Source: Diplonema papillatum
Lineage: Eukaryota; Euglenozoa; Diplonemea; Diplonemida; Diplonemidae
Assembly: GCA_030068145.1 (NCBI GenBank)
Contig: JAPJBO010000097.1
Coordinates: 337,665 to 401,664, forward strand
Length of the DNA: 64,000 nt
Direction of reading: 5' to 3'
Shown here: positions 1 to 9,312 of the stretch, one piece after another
Layout: each line of letters starts with the position of its first letter
Numbering within the stretch: the stretch's first letter is position 1
The notes under the pieces: generated by a model
Seen by the model: the letters and a program-made list of their open reading frames with translations, nothing else
Databases searched by the model: none
Told to the model about the DNA's origin: nothing
Program-made: the position numbers and the translations under genes

Positions 1-757
1 TGAGTTCGTGCACCCGGTTGAAAGGAGTGTCACACTCGGAGTCCACGTTCACTTACGTGGGAGTTGTAGAGTACGGGAGGAACCGGAAATCTCCGGAAAA
101 GATGGTACCCGCATTCCAGCTCGTCTCGGGAAAGGTCAGTCGACGACCGTATGCAGGTGGGTGGAGGCCCTGGGACTGCGAAGGCGTGACCACCCCATAA
201 GGAGGACTCTCTATCTTGCGTTATCTCTCTGTCCCAGTCGCCATAACAACCTTATCCTCGCCCAAGCATCATCCTGCAATCCTGCTTTCAGGATGGCCAT
301 CGTGCCTCTCATTTTGGTTATCAACCTTACTCCTCGCTCGAATTGCCGTCTTCGACCTTCACTGCCCCTGGTCCTGGTGCTGGTGGTTAGGGTTAGCATG
401 CAAAGGGCCTGTGGCGATAATCTGCATCTGCTCTCTTTCGTGACTACCTCTTCGTGCCACCTCTCTTCGCCACTGGTACTTTATCTTGCACCTCTGCCCG
501 CCGCGGAGTGCACATCTCTGTCTTCGATGATGGCGAATCCTTACGCCGCAAAGGAAATACCCCGAAAACTCCCCGAAATTCCCGATATTTTCGTCTGGAC
601 GAGGTGGATACAGGCAAAAGAAAGACATGTCAACTACACGCAAATGGGATTCCAAATCCAGACTTGTGTTAAATACAAATTCTCCAGAATAAAATACAAT
701 AAAATACAATAAAATACAACCAATAAAATACAAGTGTGTTTTATTGTTGCCATCCTT
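1..757 (+). repeat. Possible retroposon 3' end with AATAAAATAC-type tail
   Basis: Several overlapping open frames occur here but none shows a recognisable domain. The stretch ends in a short A-rich tandem array (about 676-735) of a 10-base unit reading roughly AAAATACAAT, repeated about five times. Simple A-rich tails of this kind are typical of non-LTR retroposon 3' ends, so 1-735 may be the tail of an element beginning outside the window. No coding claim is made. Confidence 0.3.
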
Positions 758-1543
758 GGTTGTCCCACTTTTTTGGGTCACCAATACTCACTTGATTTTT
801 TCTTTGAACCAACCTCACCCTGAAGGCTGTGTTACTGGGGGGGGTCGAATACAGGAGGTACCTTGAATACAAGAGGTACCTTGGATAGAAGAGGCATTTT
901 GGAAATCTGGAAAAAGGTTGGTTTTTTTTCTTGAGATGAGCTCCGATGAAGAGAACCGTGAAAATTAGACCCGGGGACCAAAGATTATGTGCATGGTTCG
1001 TGGATCTTTACCAGATGCGAAGCACCGGGCGTGGGACCCACAGGTTTTCAATGGAAAGGACGGGAATCGACCCACTGGTTGGTGACATTTCTCTGCTGGC
1101 CCATGTAGCAGACCTTTTTCGGCGAAATTGTGCTCGCGTTCAGCTCCGATGAAGAGAACCGTGAAAAATAGACCGGGGACCACTAATTACGTGCGTCTCC
1201 AAGAAGACGGGGGATTCCCGCGGGGTCCGGGTTTGCGGTCCGGGTTTGCGGTACTTTTTTCTATTTCTTTAGCGTTTATTGTGTGGTTTAGAGGTTCGGT
1301 GTTTTAGGGTCTCCGGTTGACCATTGAGGCTGTGAGGCGGGTGGTATGAACTTTTTCGGTAAAATTGCAGGATCGGCACGCCGAATACAAGAGGTACCTC
1401 TTGTATTCGACCCCCCCCCCCCCCAGTAAGTTCTCTATTCGACTTTTCGTGGTGCATCAACTCCCTCAGTGACACTGTGATTGTCCCACTTTTTTGGATC
1501 ACTCTACAACACAGTATTGGTGACCCAAAAAGGTGGGACAACC
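758..1543. mobile_element. MITE-like element with 31-bp inverted ends
   Basis: The left end (758-788, starting GGTTGTCCCACTT) is the inverse complement of 1513-1543 with few mismatches. The interior holds two direct copies of a segment starting GCTCCGATGAAGAGAACCGTG (about 940-975 and 1141-1178) and a C-run near 1410. No transposase is present, so a non-autonomous DNA element is the simplest reading. Part of the terminal sequence is also repeated near 1481. Confidence 0.45.
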
Positions 1544-1626
1544 CTCAAACGTCAGTATTGGTGATCGAGAAAAGTGGGACAACCCTCAAACGTCAGTATT
1601 GGTGATCCAATAACTAGGGACAACCC
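1513..1626 (+). repeat. 41-bp tandem repeat, about three copies
   Basis: The unit starts AGTATTGGTGA and contains GTGGGACAACC; copies begin near 1513, 1554 and 1595. It amplifies the right inverted end of the preceding MITE-like element. Each copy differs by a few bases, the third most. Confidence 0.6.
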
Positions 1627-1671
1627 GCGACCAAGTGCAGAAACTGGTGGAGGTCGTCAGGTAAAAAAAAT

Positions 1672-1742
1672 GTTTCAGGCAGGGTTTGAACCTGGGCGCT
1701 CAGGACAAAAGTCCGTCGCACTGTCAATTGAGCTACAGTTTG
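1672..1742 (-). tRNA. tRNA-like sequence (Lys-type, degenerate)
   Basis: On the minus strand an A box (TAGCTCAATTGACAGTGC) is followed by a GGACTTTTG anticodon-arm region and a B box (GGTTCAAACC), then a run of eight T. Overall it resembles a tRNA-Lys(TTT), but the anticodon loop is one base short and the acceptor arms do not pair. It is therefore a pseudogene or SINE head rather than a functional tRNA. Confidence 0.4.
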
Positions 1743-1751
1743 ATGCTGTGG

Positions 1752-1783
1752 CCGGTTATCGGTTATCGGTTATCGGTACGGTG
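1752..1783 (-). promoter_or_regulatory. CCGATAA repeat upstream of the tRNA-like sequence
   Basis: Three tandem copies of CCGATAA(C) lie just 5' of the Lys-like tRNA-like sequence. The same motif precedes another tRNA-like sequence at 13770-13796 and its copy at 26806-26832. The shared placement suggests a conserved 5' part of one Pol III repeat family or an upstream element; function is inferred only. Confidence 0.35.
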
Positions 1784-1829
1784 GATACCTGCCTCGGGTT
1801 AGTTCTTGAGAACAGGTGAGGTGGTTCCT

Positions 1830-2442
1830 TGTGCCTCCCCGTCGCCATCCTTGGCGCGTTGTTTGTTTTCGTGTTCGGTTTCGTTCTTTGTTTTTACAGT
1901 CTCACATTGTGGCGGGGGGGTTCAGTGAGCTTTTTACTTTGCCCGCCCTCCCCTACTCCCGGAACTGAACAGAGGGGAAATGGAAATAAGAGGTGGAGAA
2001 AAGAGAGATCCGGGGTGGTCTGCGCGGTGCTGTTTCGCGGCGGCAGTCCGATGCGGGCTGTTCCTGGGTGTCGGTGGGCGTTAGCGTCTTAGTTCGCCGT
2101 CCCGACGCCGGCTCCAGGAGATTGTCTTGTTGGTTGCTAGTGCACTTGTACGTTGTTTCATGCAGTTTTCTATCTGCATCCCGGTGACCGCTCGTAAGCT
2201 TGCTTCACCCTTACTTTGACCTTTCCTATGGTCAGGTGTGCATGCTGTCGGTGCACCGTGCATTCCTCCGACTCGGTCTGAGGGTTGTTGTTGCCAGGCT
2301 TGGCGCCTGTGCGTTTGTCTGCGTTCGGTCTCTTCTTTTTTTTCCCTCCCGTTCTTTTCATTCATAGGCATTGGCCGGTTAGCGGTCTAAGCTGCTGCTG
2401 CTGTTGCTGCTTGCGTCTGAGCGTCGATGTGGCGAGTCTTCG
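1830..2442 (-). other. Probable 3' untranslated region of retroelement A
   Basis: Downstream of the stop of the element's second ORF there is no further recognisable coding sequence. The stretch is C/T-rich on the plus strand. The 3' terminus of the element cannot be placed from one copy. Confidence 0.3.
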
Positions 2443-5400
2443 TCAAGCCCAGTCGTTCGAGCTTGTTGCGCTGCTTGTTGCGTCGAGGTCCAGCGCGTCG
2501 GCAAAGTTGGGCCCTCCTGCCTGCGGCGTTTCGTGCAAGGCGGGGGTTTGGGGGTCGGGCGGGTCCTCCAGTATCTGGTACCTCGCCACGAGCCCAGCGT
2601 CCTGCAGGTAGGCGAGTGCTGCCTCCGGGTGCTCGAAAAGCAGGGGCCAGAGCATCTTGTGCCTCGAACCTGGCGCCGGTAGCTCCCTCGGGACCTTCGG
2701 GTCGGCTTCGAACACCTGCCTCCACATCGGCGCCCTCATGGCGTACCCGACTTTGCACTCGAGGAACAGGTGCGTGATCGGGCAGACGGGCGTCGCGTCG
2801 CAAAGCTCGCACGGACGGACTCTCTGCCTTTCTTCGGCTGCGAGGTCTTCCCAGTCTTTGCGGTACCGGTTGTGGAGGAGCTCGTGGTGCCCTGTCCTCA
2901 GCTGGCGGATTTCTCGCTCCGCACGCCTCGTGAGGTGCGCTGTTTTGGGCACCTTGCGTCCTCGAACGAGTTGCGCATACGGTAGCGGTCCGCCGGGACG
3001 GTACGGGGATGCCTTCATCGCTGACGCATGCACGCTTTCCCAGGTGTGCTCGCGGTAGCGCGCCCTTGCCGTTGCAACCGTCATTGGCGGTTGTTTTTCC
3101 ACATGCGCTGTGGAGATACCGCCTTTCGCCAGTGCGTCCGCTTCATCGTTACCCGCCAGGGCACAGTGTCCGAAGACAAACTGCAGGATCGGCGTGTGCC
3201 CCTTCGCCACGAGCTTTTCGAGCAGCTGCCAGATTTCGATGTTGGCTGGCTCTTTTTGCTTGTGTGGGCCTCGCCTTAGCTCGGTCAGCAGTGAGCTGGA
3301 GTCCGTCAGGAACCAGGTGTTAGCCTGCGTGCTCTTAGTCCTATGAAACGCCTTCGCTTCTACTTGTTTCAGCGCTGCCCGCAGTGCTACCTGTTCCGCT
3401 CGATAGCTCGTGGCCCACTTCCCGGCCTGCCGGCTTGACCGTGTCCTGAGCAGCGTCTGGTCCCTCCAGTTACCGCCGCGTCGCGTGTCGTAGATCACGA
3501 AGCCTGCCCCGCCCCATCTCGTCACTTCGTCGAGCGGGGTCGTCGTCCCGTGCAGCAGTTCTTGCTGGGCCTGTCTCGTCTTGAGTGCGGCCACGGAACC
3601 GTCCGTCCAGACTACCAGTTTCGGCTCAGGCAGCCCGTCCAGGACTTGCTCTACCGTCCTCCTGTTCTTGTCTGCGTTCTTCGACTTCTTGCGCGGCAGG
3701 GACGGGTTGATGTGAAGCAGTGGTGGTGGCACCCACGGTAGGAAGGGGTTGGGCTTGTGGCGTTCTCGTCGAGGGTCCGTCGTCCGCGCTTCGGTTTTGA
3801 GGTGGAGGTATGACTGTGGGAGGGCGTCCTTGGTATGCCTTGTTTTGATGACGTCGTCCCACATGTTTTTCGTCTCCATCTTCTCGCCGAGGGCACCCGT
3901 TCGGACGTCTGCCATCGACTCAATCGGCAGCATTCGTGCCTCCATGAGCACAGCGGATGTCAGCGTCGTCTTTTTGCACCCAGTGACCGCAACTAGCGCC
4001 GTGCGGTGTAGGCGCTCGAGCCGGTCCTTCTCTTCTTGGGCTATGTACGGACCATAGATGGCGATGCCGTACATGAGAACCGGCCAGGCGTACGCCATGT
4101 AAAGCGCCCGGAGGACTTCGGTCTTGTGTCCCCACTTCATCCCCGATACGAGCTTCACTAGGTTCACTCTCTTCCCGGCGCTCTGCAGGATGCGGTCGAC
4201 GTGGGCTTTGAAGGTTAGCCTGTCGTCGATCGTGAGTCCGAGGAGGGTGACTTGCTCCTTCCATTGGAGGTCAGTCACTACCGTGAACGCGATTTCCGTC
4301 GCTTCGGTCGAAGCTACCAACTCCAGTATTTCTCTCCTCTGCTTTCGAGTGGTCAGCTCAAGTCCGCACACCAGTATGATTCTTTTCCGGTGGTGCGGGC
4401 TACCCGGGTCCACGTATCGGAATGTGTCGCCGAAATCCTTCACTTTCGTCCTGAATTCTGCCGTCGGAACCGTGATCTCCAGGCGGGTTGTCGTGAAAGT
4501 GACTAGCGGGGGAGCGAGTTTCCGGCGCATGTGCACGAGCCCTTTTTCGACTTCTCGGAACAAAACCGCTTCCGTCTTGCCATGGGCCAGGTCCATCTTG
4601 GCTTCGGTGGCCCACGTCACGATGTTGTCAACGACTTCCTGGGCTGTCTTTCTCAGTTCTGTCAGTGTTTTGGCACTGACGACGACGCCCACGTCGTCGG
4701 CGAAAAGGGACGGGGTCACTGTAGACAGTCTCGCAGGTGCGGCGGTTGCTGACATCGAGGAAAGCTTCTCCGCTAAGTCGTCTATGTACAGCAGGAACAA
4801 GATTGGTCCAAGAACTGTACCCTGTGGGACACCGCTCGCCAGTGTCACTTTTTCTCCGTAGGATCCACCTATTCGAAACTTCGCCACTCTGTCCCGCAGG
4901 AAGGCCTCGACCCAGTTCACGAGTTTCGCCGGTATCCCGCGGTCCCTCATTACCTTAATAAGGCGGTCGTGGTCCACCGTGTCGAACGCTTTCGCCAGGT
5001 CGAAGACAAGGAGGCAGGTGTATCGCTTCTCCCGCAGGCTTCGGTCGATCGTTGTGACGGCTGTGAACAGCTGTTCTTCCGTTCCCCTTCCCTGCCGAAA
5101 CCCTCCTTGGCATGCTGTGAACGGACGGATCTTCGGGAAGTTGTCGCTCTCGACGATGTGGTCAAGCCTTTCCCTAATCACCGTTTCCATGATCTTCGCA
5201 GCTATGCACGTCAGGGAGATCGGGCGGTAGCCAGATGCTTCAGCGCGGTCCTTCCCCGGTTTCGGGATGGGGATAGCATGAGCTTCTTTCCAGAGCTCAG
5301 GGATCGATGCTTTGTCCCAGGACGCATTGGTCACCTTGCACAGGGCTTCGAGGGCAGGCTTCCCCATCGCCTTGAATACTTGGGGGCAGAACCCTTGCGG

Positions 5401-6825
5401 ATCGGTCGACGTTGTCACCTTCAGCTTCTCAACCGCTCTTTCTACTTCTTCCAGGGTGATGGGCCCTTCTACCCCGGTGTTCATTGCCTGCTGGCTGTCT
5501 TCGCGGGGCGCCTCGTTCCGTACGCCCGTGGCTTCCGGGCCTTCTGCTTCGCCGCCTCCGTTCGTGTCACGGGTTCCCTGCCCGGCCATACCCTCCTTTT
5601 TCCGGCATATGCTTGCGTAGTGTTGCGCCAGGTGCGTGGCCTTCTCGACTGGGTCCGTTAAAACGCGCCCCCCTGAACGGAGGGGGGGCAGGGCGTGTTT
5701 CTGCTTTTTCCCGTCAATTTCCCGGACGGTCCGGAACAAGAGCCCAAGGTCTGTCCCGCGGTTCACCTTGTCAACGATGCCGCCCCAGTACTCCGTCTTC
5801 GCTTTGAGGGCTGCCTCTGTGAATCGCTCTTTGGCCTCTTTGTACAGAACGCGAGAGCTGTCCGACTTTTCGCGCTGTAGTGTTTTGAACGCTGCGTCTT
5901 TGATGCGGGACAGCGGTGTCAGCGATTTGTTCCACCAAGGCCTCGGGGGCCGTTTCCCGGATGACTTGGGAATGTGCTCTTTTATTGCGTCACGGATGTG
6001 GCCGGTTAGTGTGTCCGCCAGAGCTTGCGGGTCGGTTGTTGCGTTCTCTGCCGTTGCTGAACAAGCGCAGTCGAGATGTTCCGCGAATTTCTTCCATTTC
6101 GCGCGTCCCCATGCGGTGCCGGTGAGGGGCTTCTCTTTTTGGTGCTTGTAACCACGGGGTATTTCGAACAGGATTGTCCTGTGGTCCGAGCCCCAGGATT
6201 CGGCCGTCCTCCAGTTGGTGATGGAATGCGGGAGACCCGTCGCGATTGTGACGTCAGGGGACGTGTTGGACTCGTCTCGTGTTGGTGTTGAGGGGTCGTT
6301 CCACACTGTTGCAGGTGTTGGGTTGTCGGTGAGCCACTTGAACAGTTTCCTGCCGGCGGGGTTCGAGTTTCCGCTCGGACACCATGTCGGGTGGCGCGTG
6401 TTCGGATCACCGCACACGATGACGTCTTCTTCTATGACGAACGGGTCCAGGTTGATGTTACCGCCGTCTTCGGGCGGCCGGTACACGTTGTAGATCCGCA
6501 CGCTTTGGAGACCGATGCGGTCGATCTCGACTCCTAGGCACTCCATCAGCAAATCGTCGCCGAAGTCCAGTGCGGGTAGCTGTCGGCTAACAAACGAGCT
6601 TCGGACTAGGATAACCAGCCCCCCGCCTCCCTTGTTCCTGGGTCTGTCTCGGCGGTAGCTAACGTAGCCAGCAACTGTCGGTGTGGGCTTGTCGCTAGTC
6701 AGCCAAGTCTCCTGCAAGAGTACGACGTCTGGTCCGTGCAGTTCGATGCCGCGCGTCACGTCCTCCAGCGACATGGGCCCCTGTTTGCCCCACCACGATT
6801 GGATGTTGGCTGACACGATCATCAT
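2443..6825 (-). CDS. LINE ORF2: APE endonuclease, reverse transcriptase, RNase H, CCHC
   Basis: This 1460-residue protein would carry out target-primed reverse transcription. Residues 1-225 form an APE-type endonuclease with VVLLQETW (34-41), CGDPNTRHPTW (138-148) and SDH (213-215). The RT spans about 510-760: LVFDLAKAFD (motif A), SGVPQGTVLGP (motif B) and LFADD with the catalytic aspartates at 710-711. RNase H (1068-1236) shows WTDGS, YRAE, TDSSS and GNDEAD, so all four acidic positions are present. A CCHC knuckle starting CELCDATPVC lies at 1339-1356. It starts at an ATG 31 bases after the upstream ORF's stop. The frame is unbroken, so this copy may be young. The clade (I/Tad-like) is inferred from domain order. 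Confidence 0.9.
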   Translation of the reverse strand: MMIVSANIQSWWGKQGPMSLEDVTRGIELHGPDVVLLQETWLTSDKPTPTVAGYVSYRRDRPRNKGGGGLVILVRSSFVSRQLPALDFGDDLLMECLGVEIDRIGLQSVRIYNVYRPPEDGGNINLDPFVIEEDVIVCGDPNTRHPTWCPSGNSNPAGRKLFKWLTDNPTPATVWNDPSTPTRDESNTSPDVTIATGLPHSITNWRTAESWGSDHRTILFEIPRGYKHQKEKPLTGTAWGRAKWKKFAEHLDCACSATAENATTDPQALADTLTGHIRDAIKEHIPKSSGKRPPRPWWNKSLTPLSRIKDAAFKTLQREKSDSSRVLYKEAKERFTEAALKAKTEYWGGIVDKVNRGTDLGLLFRTVREIDGKKQKHALPPLRSGGRVLTDPVEKATHLAQHYASICRKKEGMAGQGTRDTNGGGEAEGPEATGVRNEAPREDSQQAMNTGVEGPITLEEVERAVEKLKVTTSTDPQGFCPQVFKAMGKPALEALCKVTNASWDKASIPELWKEAHAIPIPKPGKDRAEASGYRPISLTCIAAKIMETVIRERLDHIVESDNFPKIRPFTACQGGFRQGRGTEEQLFTAVTTIDRSLREKRYTCLLVFDLAKAFDTVDHDRLIKVMRDRGIPAKLVNWVEAFLRDRVAKFRIGGSYGEKVTLASGVPQGTVLGPILFLLYIDDLAEKLSSMSATAAPARLSTVTPSLFADDVGVVVSAKTLTELRKTAQEVVDNIVTWATEAKMDLAHGKTEAVLFREVEKGLVHMRRKLAPPLVTFTTTRLEITVPTAEFRTKVKDFGDTFRYVDPGSPHHRKRIILVCGLELTTRKQRREILELVASTEATEIAFTVVTDLQWKEQVTLLGLTIDDRLTFKAHVDRILQSAGKRVNLVKLVSGMKWGHKTEVLRALYMAYAWPVLMYGIAIYGPYIAQEEKDRLERLHRTALVAVTGCKKTTLTSAVLMEARMLPIESMADVRTGALGEKMETKNMWDDVIKTRHTKDALPQSYLHLKTEARTTDPRRERHKPNPFLPWVPPPLLHINPSLPRKKSKNADKNRRTVEQVLDGLPEPKLVVWTDGSVAALKTRQAQQELLHGTTTPLDEVTRWGGAGFVIYDTRRGGNWRDQTLLRTRSSRQAGKWATSYRAEQVALRAALKQVEAKAFHRTKSTQANTWFLTDSSSLLTELRRGPHKQKEPANIEIWQLLEKLVAKGHTPILQFVFGHCALAGNDEADALAKGGISTAHVEKQPPMTVATARARYREHTWESVHASAMKASPYRPGGPLPYAQLVRGRKVPKTAHLTRRAEREIRQLRTGHHELLHNRYRKDWEDLAAEERQRVRPCELCDATPVCPITHLFLECKVGYAMRAPMWRQVFEADPKVPRELPAPGSRHKMLWPLLFEHPEAALAYLQDAGLVARYQILEDPPDPQTPALHETPQAGGPNFADALDLDATSSATSSNDWA

Positions 6826-6856
6826 CCAGGCGTCGTGGGCAGGCCGTGTTTTGGGT

Positions 6857-9142
6857 TCATTGGGGCTGCGACGCCCCTGGCCCGTCAGGGCGTCGCATCG
6901 GGGAGTTTCGGCTGCTGCCCGGTTGTCTCCCTTCTCCTTGCAGGTTGTTGTCCGTGTTGTGCCTCGGGCGTTGGCCTGCGCTGCTCGCGCGCGGGTGTGG
7001 CGACGCGGCTCGTCGGCTTGCCGGAGTCAACGTGCTGTACGGTTCGTATGGTGCGGGCGTCGGTACGCTGGTGGCGCGGGCCGTCTCTTCGAGGATCGAC
7101 GTTTCCTCCTCCGTTGAAGAGCAGCTAGGGACCGGTGTTCCTGCCGCTCGGTCGTTGTCCCTTTCCTGTCCCGCTCTGGGTGCTCGCGGGTCTGGGGAGT
7201 TGCATCGACGCGCAAGCGTTGGCGATCCTGTTCGGACCGTTGTGCAGGGCTGGTACTTCGGCTTCAGTGGGGCGGTGGTCGAGTCGGCCCGATTCACTGT
7301 GGGGAGAGACGCTGTCCCGCGACTCGGGCTATCCCGTTCTCTTCTGTCAGCGTTCGTCTCGCGATCTTGTGCGCTGCCCTTCCGGTCTTTCGCGTCAGGC
7401 TCCGGTGCGGTTGCCCTCGTCGGCGACGGTCTGTAACCACGCGGATGGCTTGTCAGCGGTGTTTCTTCGGTCTGAGGAGGGTGGCTTGGTTGTTGGGTCT
7501 GATTGGCTGCCATCCTTTCGCGCTCCAGCAGCTGCCTGCCAAAGAACCCGAACCCCGCTAGCCGTGGGTCATCGTTTGCCGCCTCCCGCGGGTCTTGTCG
7601 CAGGGTCGGAATCGGCGTAGGGTCTCGGGGCCGGTTCGGGTGTGAAGCTGCTTTCGGCTTGGCTGTTGCCACCGTGGCTGCTGCTGGCGCTGGTGGTTCG
7701 CTGTCGGCCAGGGTCTGCTTCTCACGACACGGGCTGTCCCGTTCCCTTCCCGTCAATTCGCTCACGTTCGCCTGTTCGCAGCGCTCACTTCTAACGTCCC
7801 TGCGTTCGCTGGCTTCGATCGTCCTCCGGGTCGTTGACGTACTTCTCCTATCCTTGGTGTCGTGCGTCGTTGAGTCTGGTTGCGAGGTCTGCTGGGGTCG
7901 GTTGGCCATCGGCGTGCTCGGTTTGTGCGCAATCGGTAGGTCGGGGGTTGGTGGTTGGTGCCGTACTGGTACTGCAGTCGGCCCTCTGCCCGCCATGGTT
8001 GCCTGAGCTTCCCCTACCTTCGTTGTTAGCATCTGCATGTGCTCCCACATGTGGCTCAGCTGCCCGGAGATCGTCTGCAGCGGGCCTTGGACTAGCTGCA
8101 TCATCGTCTCGGACACGCGCGTGTCTACTGCGCTTTCGACGAGGGCCGCGATCTGAGGTGCATTGAGTGTGGGTGTAGGCGCAGGTTGGCCGAGGGGACG
8201 CCTTCTCTCCATCTCTGCTACGCGTTCCTGGACTATGTCACCCACGAACTTCTGGAACGCGGCTGCGTCTTGCGCCGGGGGCTGGTTAGTGCTCCGCATG
8301 GCAGGCTCGGGGGCCTTTGTTGTGGTTGCCTCGCTCACGAGGTTGCGAACGAGTGTCTTCAATTCTCGCTCGTCCAGGTCAGCGACCATCCTGGGGGGAT
8401 CAACGGGCGGTGAAGAAGACGGGGTTGAGGACGTGGTTCGAGCCGGTGGCAGCGATCCGTCGGGCCGTGCGTACTGCATCGCAGGTTTCCTCAGCTCGAC
8501 CGCGCTTCCGCCAGCGAGGGGAGTTCCATCCGGACCTTCGTCGTTTCCGTCTTCGTCTTCATCCATACGGTTCAGACTGTCTCCGGCAAGTTCCCAGATG
8601 GCGGGGGCACCTTTGCCGTAGCGTTCTACGAAAACGCTGAAGCGGACAGGTTCCGTCGATCCTTTGGCCAGCGGGTCTCGTCGCGTCAGGTCGCGCCCCG
8701 TTTCCTCCCTGAACGTGCTCGATAGGCGCATGCCAGCGACGTGGCGAGATGGTTGTATTGGGCATCGGTGGACCCTCCTGATCGCTATGCGAAGGCCGTT
8801 GAGCAGGTCGCACTGGTAGGTCCCGGGGTGAGTTTCGGACTTGACAGCCCACTCCGTATGTCGGCCAGCTTTCGACAACTTGAAAAGCGGGGTGGTGTCC
8901 CAGCCAAGGCGCATCAGGTTCCGCTGGAGCGTCCCTGCGTTAGTGCCGCAGGGGATTCCCGCGACGGCGAAGTACGCAATTTCTGCGGGGAGTTCTGGTA
9001 GGAGTTCGCGGGCTTCCGCGTACGAGGATGCCTTTACTCGAACGCCCAGTTCCCCCCTGCAATATGCCAGACCCAGCTGTAGGTGTCCGATCTTACCGGC
9101 CACGCTGTGAGCATCCCCTTCGCTTGCACCGTCCGGGAGCAT
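6857..9142 (-). CDS. LINE ORF1b, nucleic-acid-binding-type ORF1 protein
   Basis: This 761-residue ORF is Pro/Thr/Arg/Ser-rich over most of its length. Residues about 50-135 form a compact segment containing FAVAGIPCGTNAGTLQRNL and a GWD motif. That pattern resembles the GFHPRTTAAQAETFLRNAGW region of ORF1 in retroelement B, so the two LINEs probably share an RNA-binding ORF1 fold. An acidic EDEDGNDEG stretch lies near 195-205. It is in the same reading frame as ORF1a upstream. Protein-like sequence in another frame bridges the gap, so the two may once have been one ORF. The terminal half looks disordered. No catalytic motif is visible. Confidence 0.6.
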   Translation of the reverse strand: MLPDGASEGDAHSVAGKIGHLQLGLAYCRGELGVRVKASSYAEARELLPELPAEIAYFAVAGIPCGTNAGTLQRNLMRLGWDTTPLFKLSKAGRHTEWAVKSETHPGTYQCDLLNGLRIAIRRVHRCPIQPSRHVAGMRLSSTFREETGRDLTRRDPLAKGSTEPVRFSVFVERYGKGAPAIWELAGDSLNRMDEDEDGNDEGPDGTPLAGGSAVELRKPAMQYARPDGSLPPARTTSSTPSSSPPVDPPRMVADLDERELKTLVRNLVSEATTTKAPEPAMRSTNQPPAQDAAAFQKFVGDIVQERVAEMERRRPLGQPAPTPTLNAPQIAALVESAVDTRVSETMMQLVQGPLQTISGQLSHMWEHMQMLTTKVGEAQATMAGRGPTAVPVRHQPPTPDLPIAHKPSTPMANRPQQTSQPDSTTHDTKDRRSTSTTRRTIEASERRDVRSERCEQANVSELTGRERDSPCREKQTLADSEPPAPAAATVATAKPKAASHPNRPRDPTPIPTLRQDPREAANDDPRLAGFGFFGRQLLERERMAANQTQQPSHPPQTEETPLTSHPRGYRPSPTRATAPEPDAKDRKGSAQDRETNADRRERDSPSRGTASLPTVNRADSTTAPLKPKYQPCTTVRTGSPTLARRCNSPDPRAPRAGQERDNDRAAGTPVPSCSSTEEETSILEETARATSVPTPAPYEPYSTLTPASRRAASPHPRASSAGQRPRHNTDNNLQGEGRQPGSSRNSPMRRPDGPGASQPQ

Positions 9143-9312
9143 TAGGACCCTCCTCTGGCTGGTTCAACGGCTCGAAATACGTGCCAGCACGTCCGCTTGC
9201 GCGTAGGACGTCGGTCTCGTTCGCCGCACTGGTGGTGAACAGGATCTCAAGGGTTTGGCGGATCTCACCCCTTAGAAATTCCTGTTTCGCCGACGCGAGG
9301 AGTTGATGGTGC
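9143..9312 (-). pseudogene. Frameshifted bridge between ORF1a and ORF1b
   Basis: Between the ORF1a stop and the ORF1b start, another frame encodes FLRGEIRQTLEILFTTSAAN and onward to YFEPLNQPEEG, which looks like genuine coding sequence. ORF1a and ORF1b are in register with each other. A pair of compensating frameshifts (near 9310 and 9150) would therefore join them into one roughly 1460-codon ORF1. Programmed frameshifting is possible but no slippery site was recognised. Confidence 0.4.

Noticed and set aside
8..712. 234-codon frame at the window start
   Set aside because: No domain, mixed composition, and it runs into an A-rich retroposon-like tail.
4124..4861. 245-codon plus-strand frame and several neighbours between 2.6 and 8.7 kb
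   Set aside because: They are complementary to the RT and ORF1 frames of retroelement A, where every known motif is on the minus strand.
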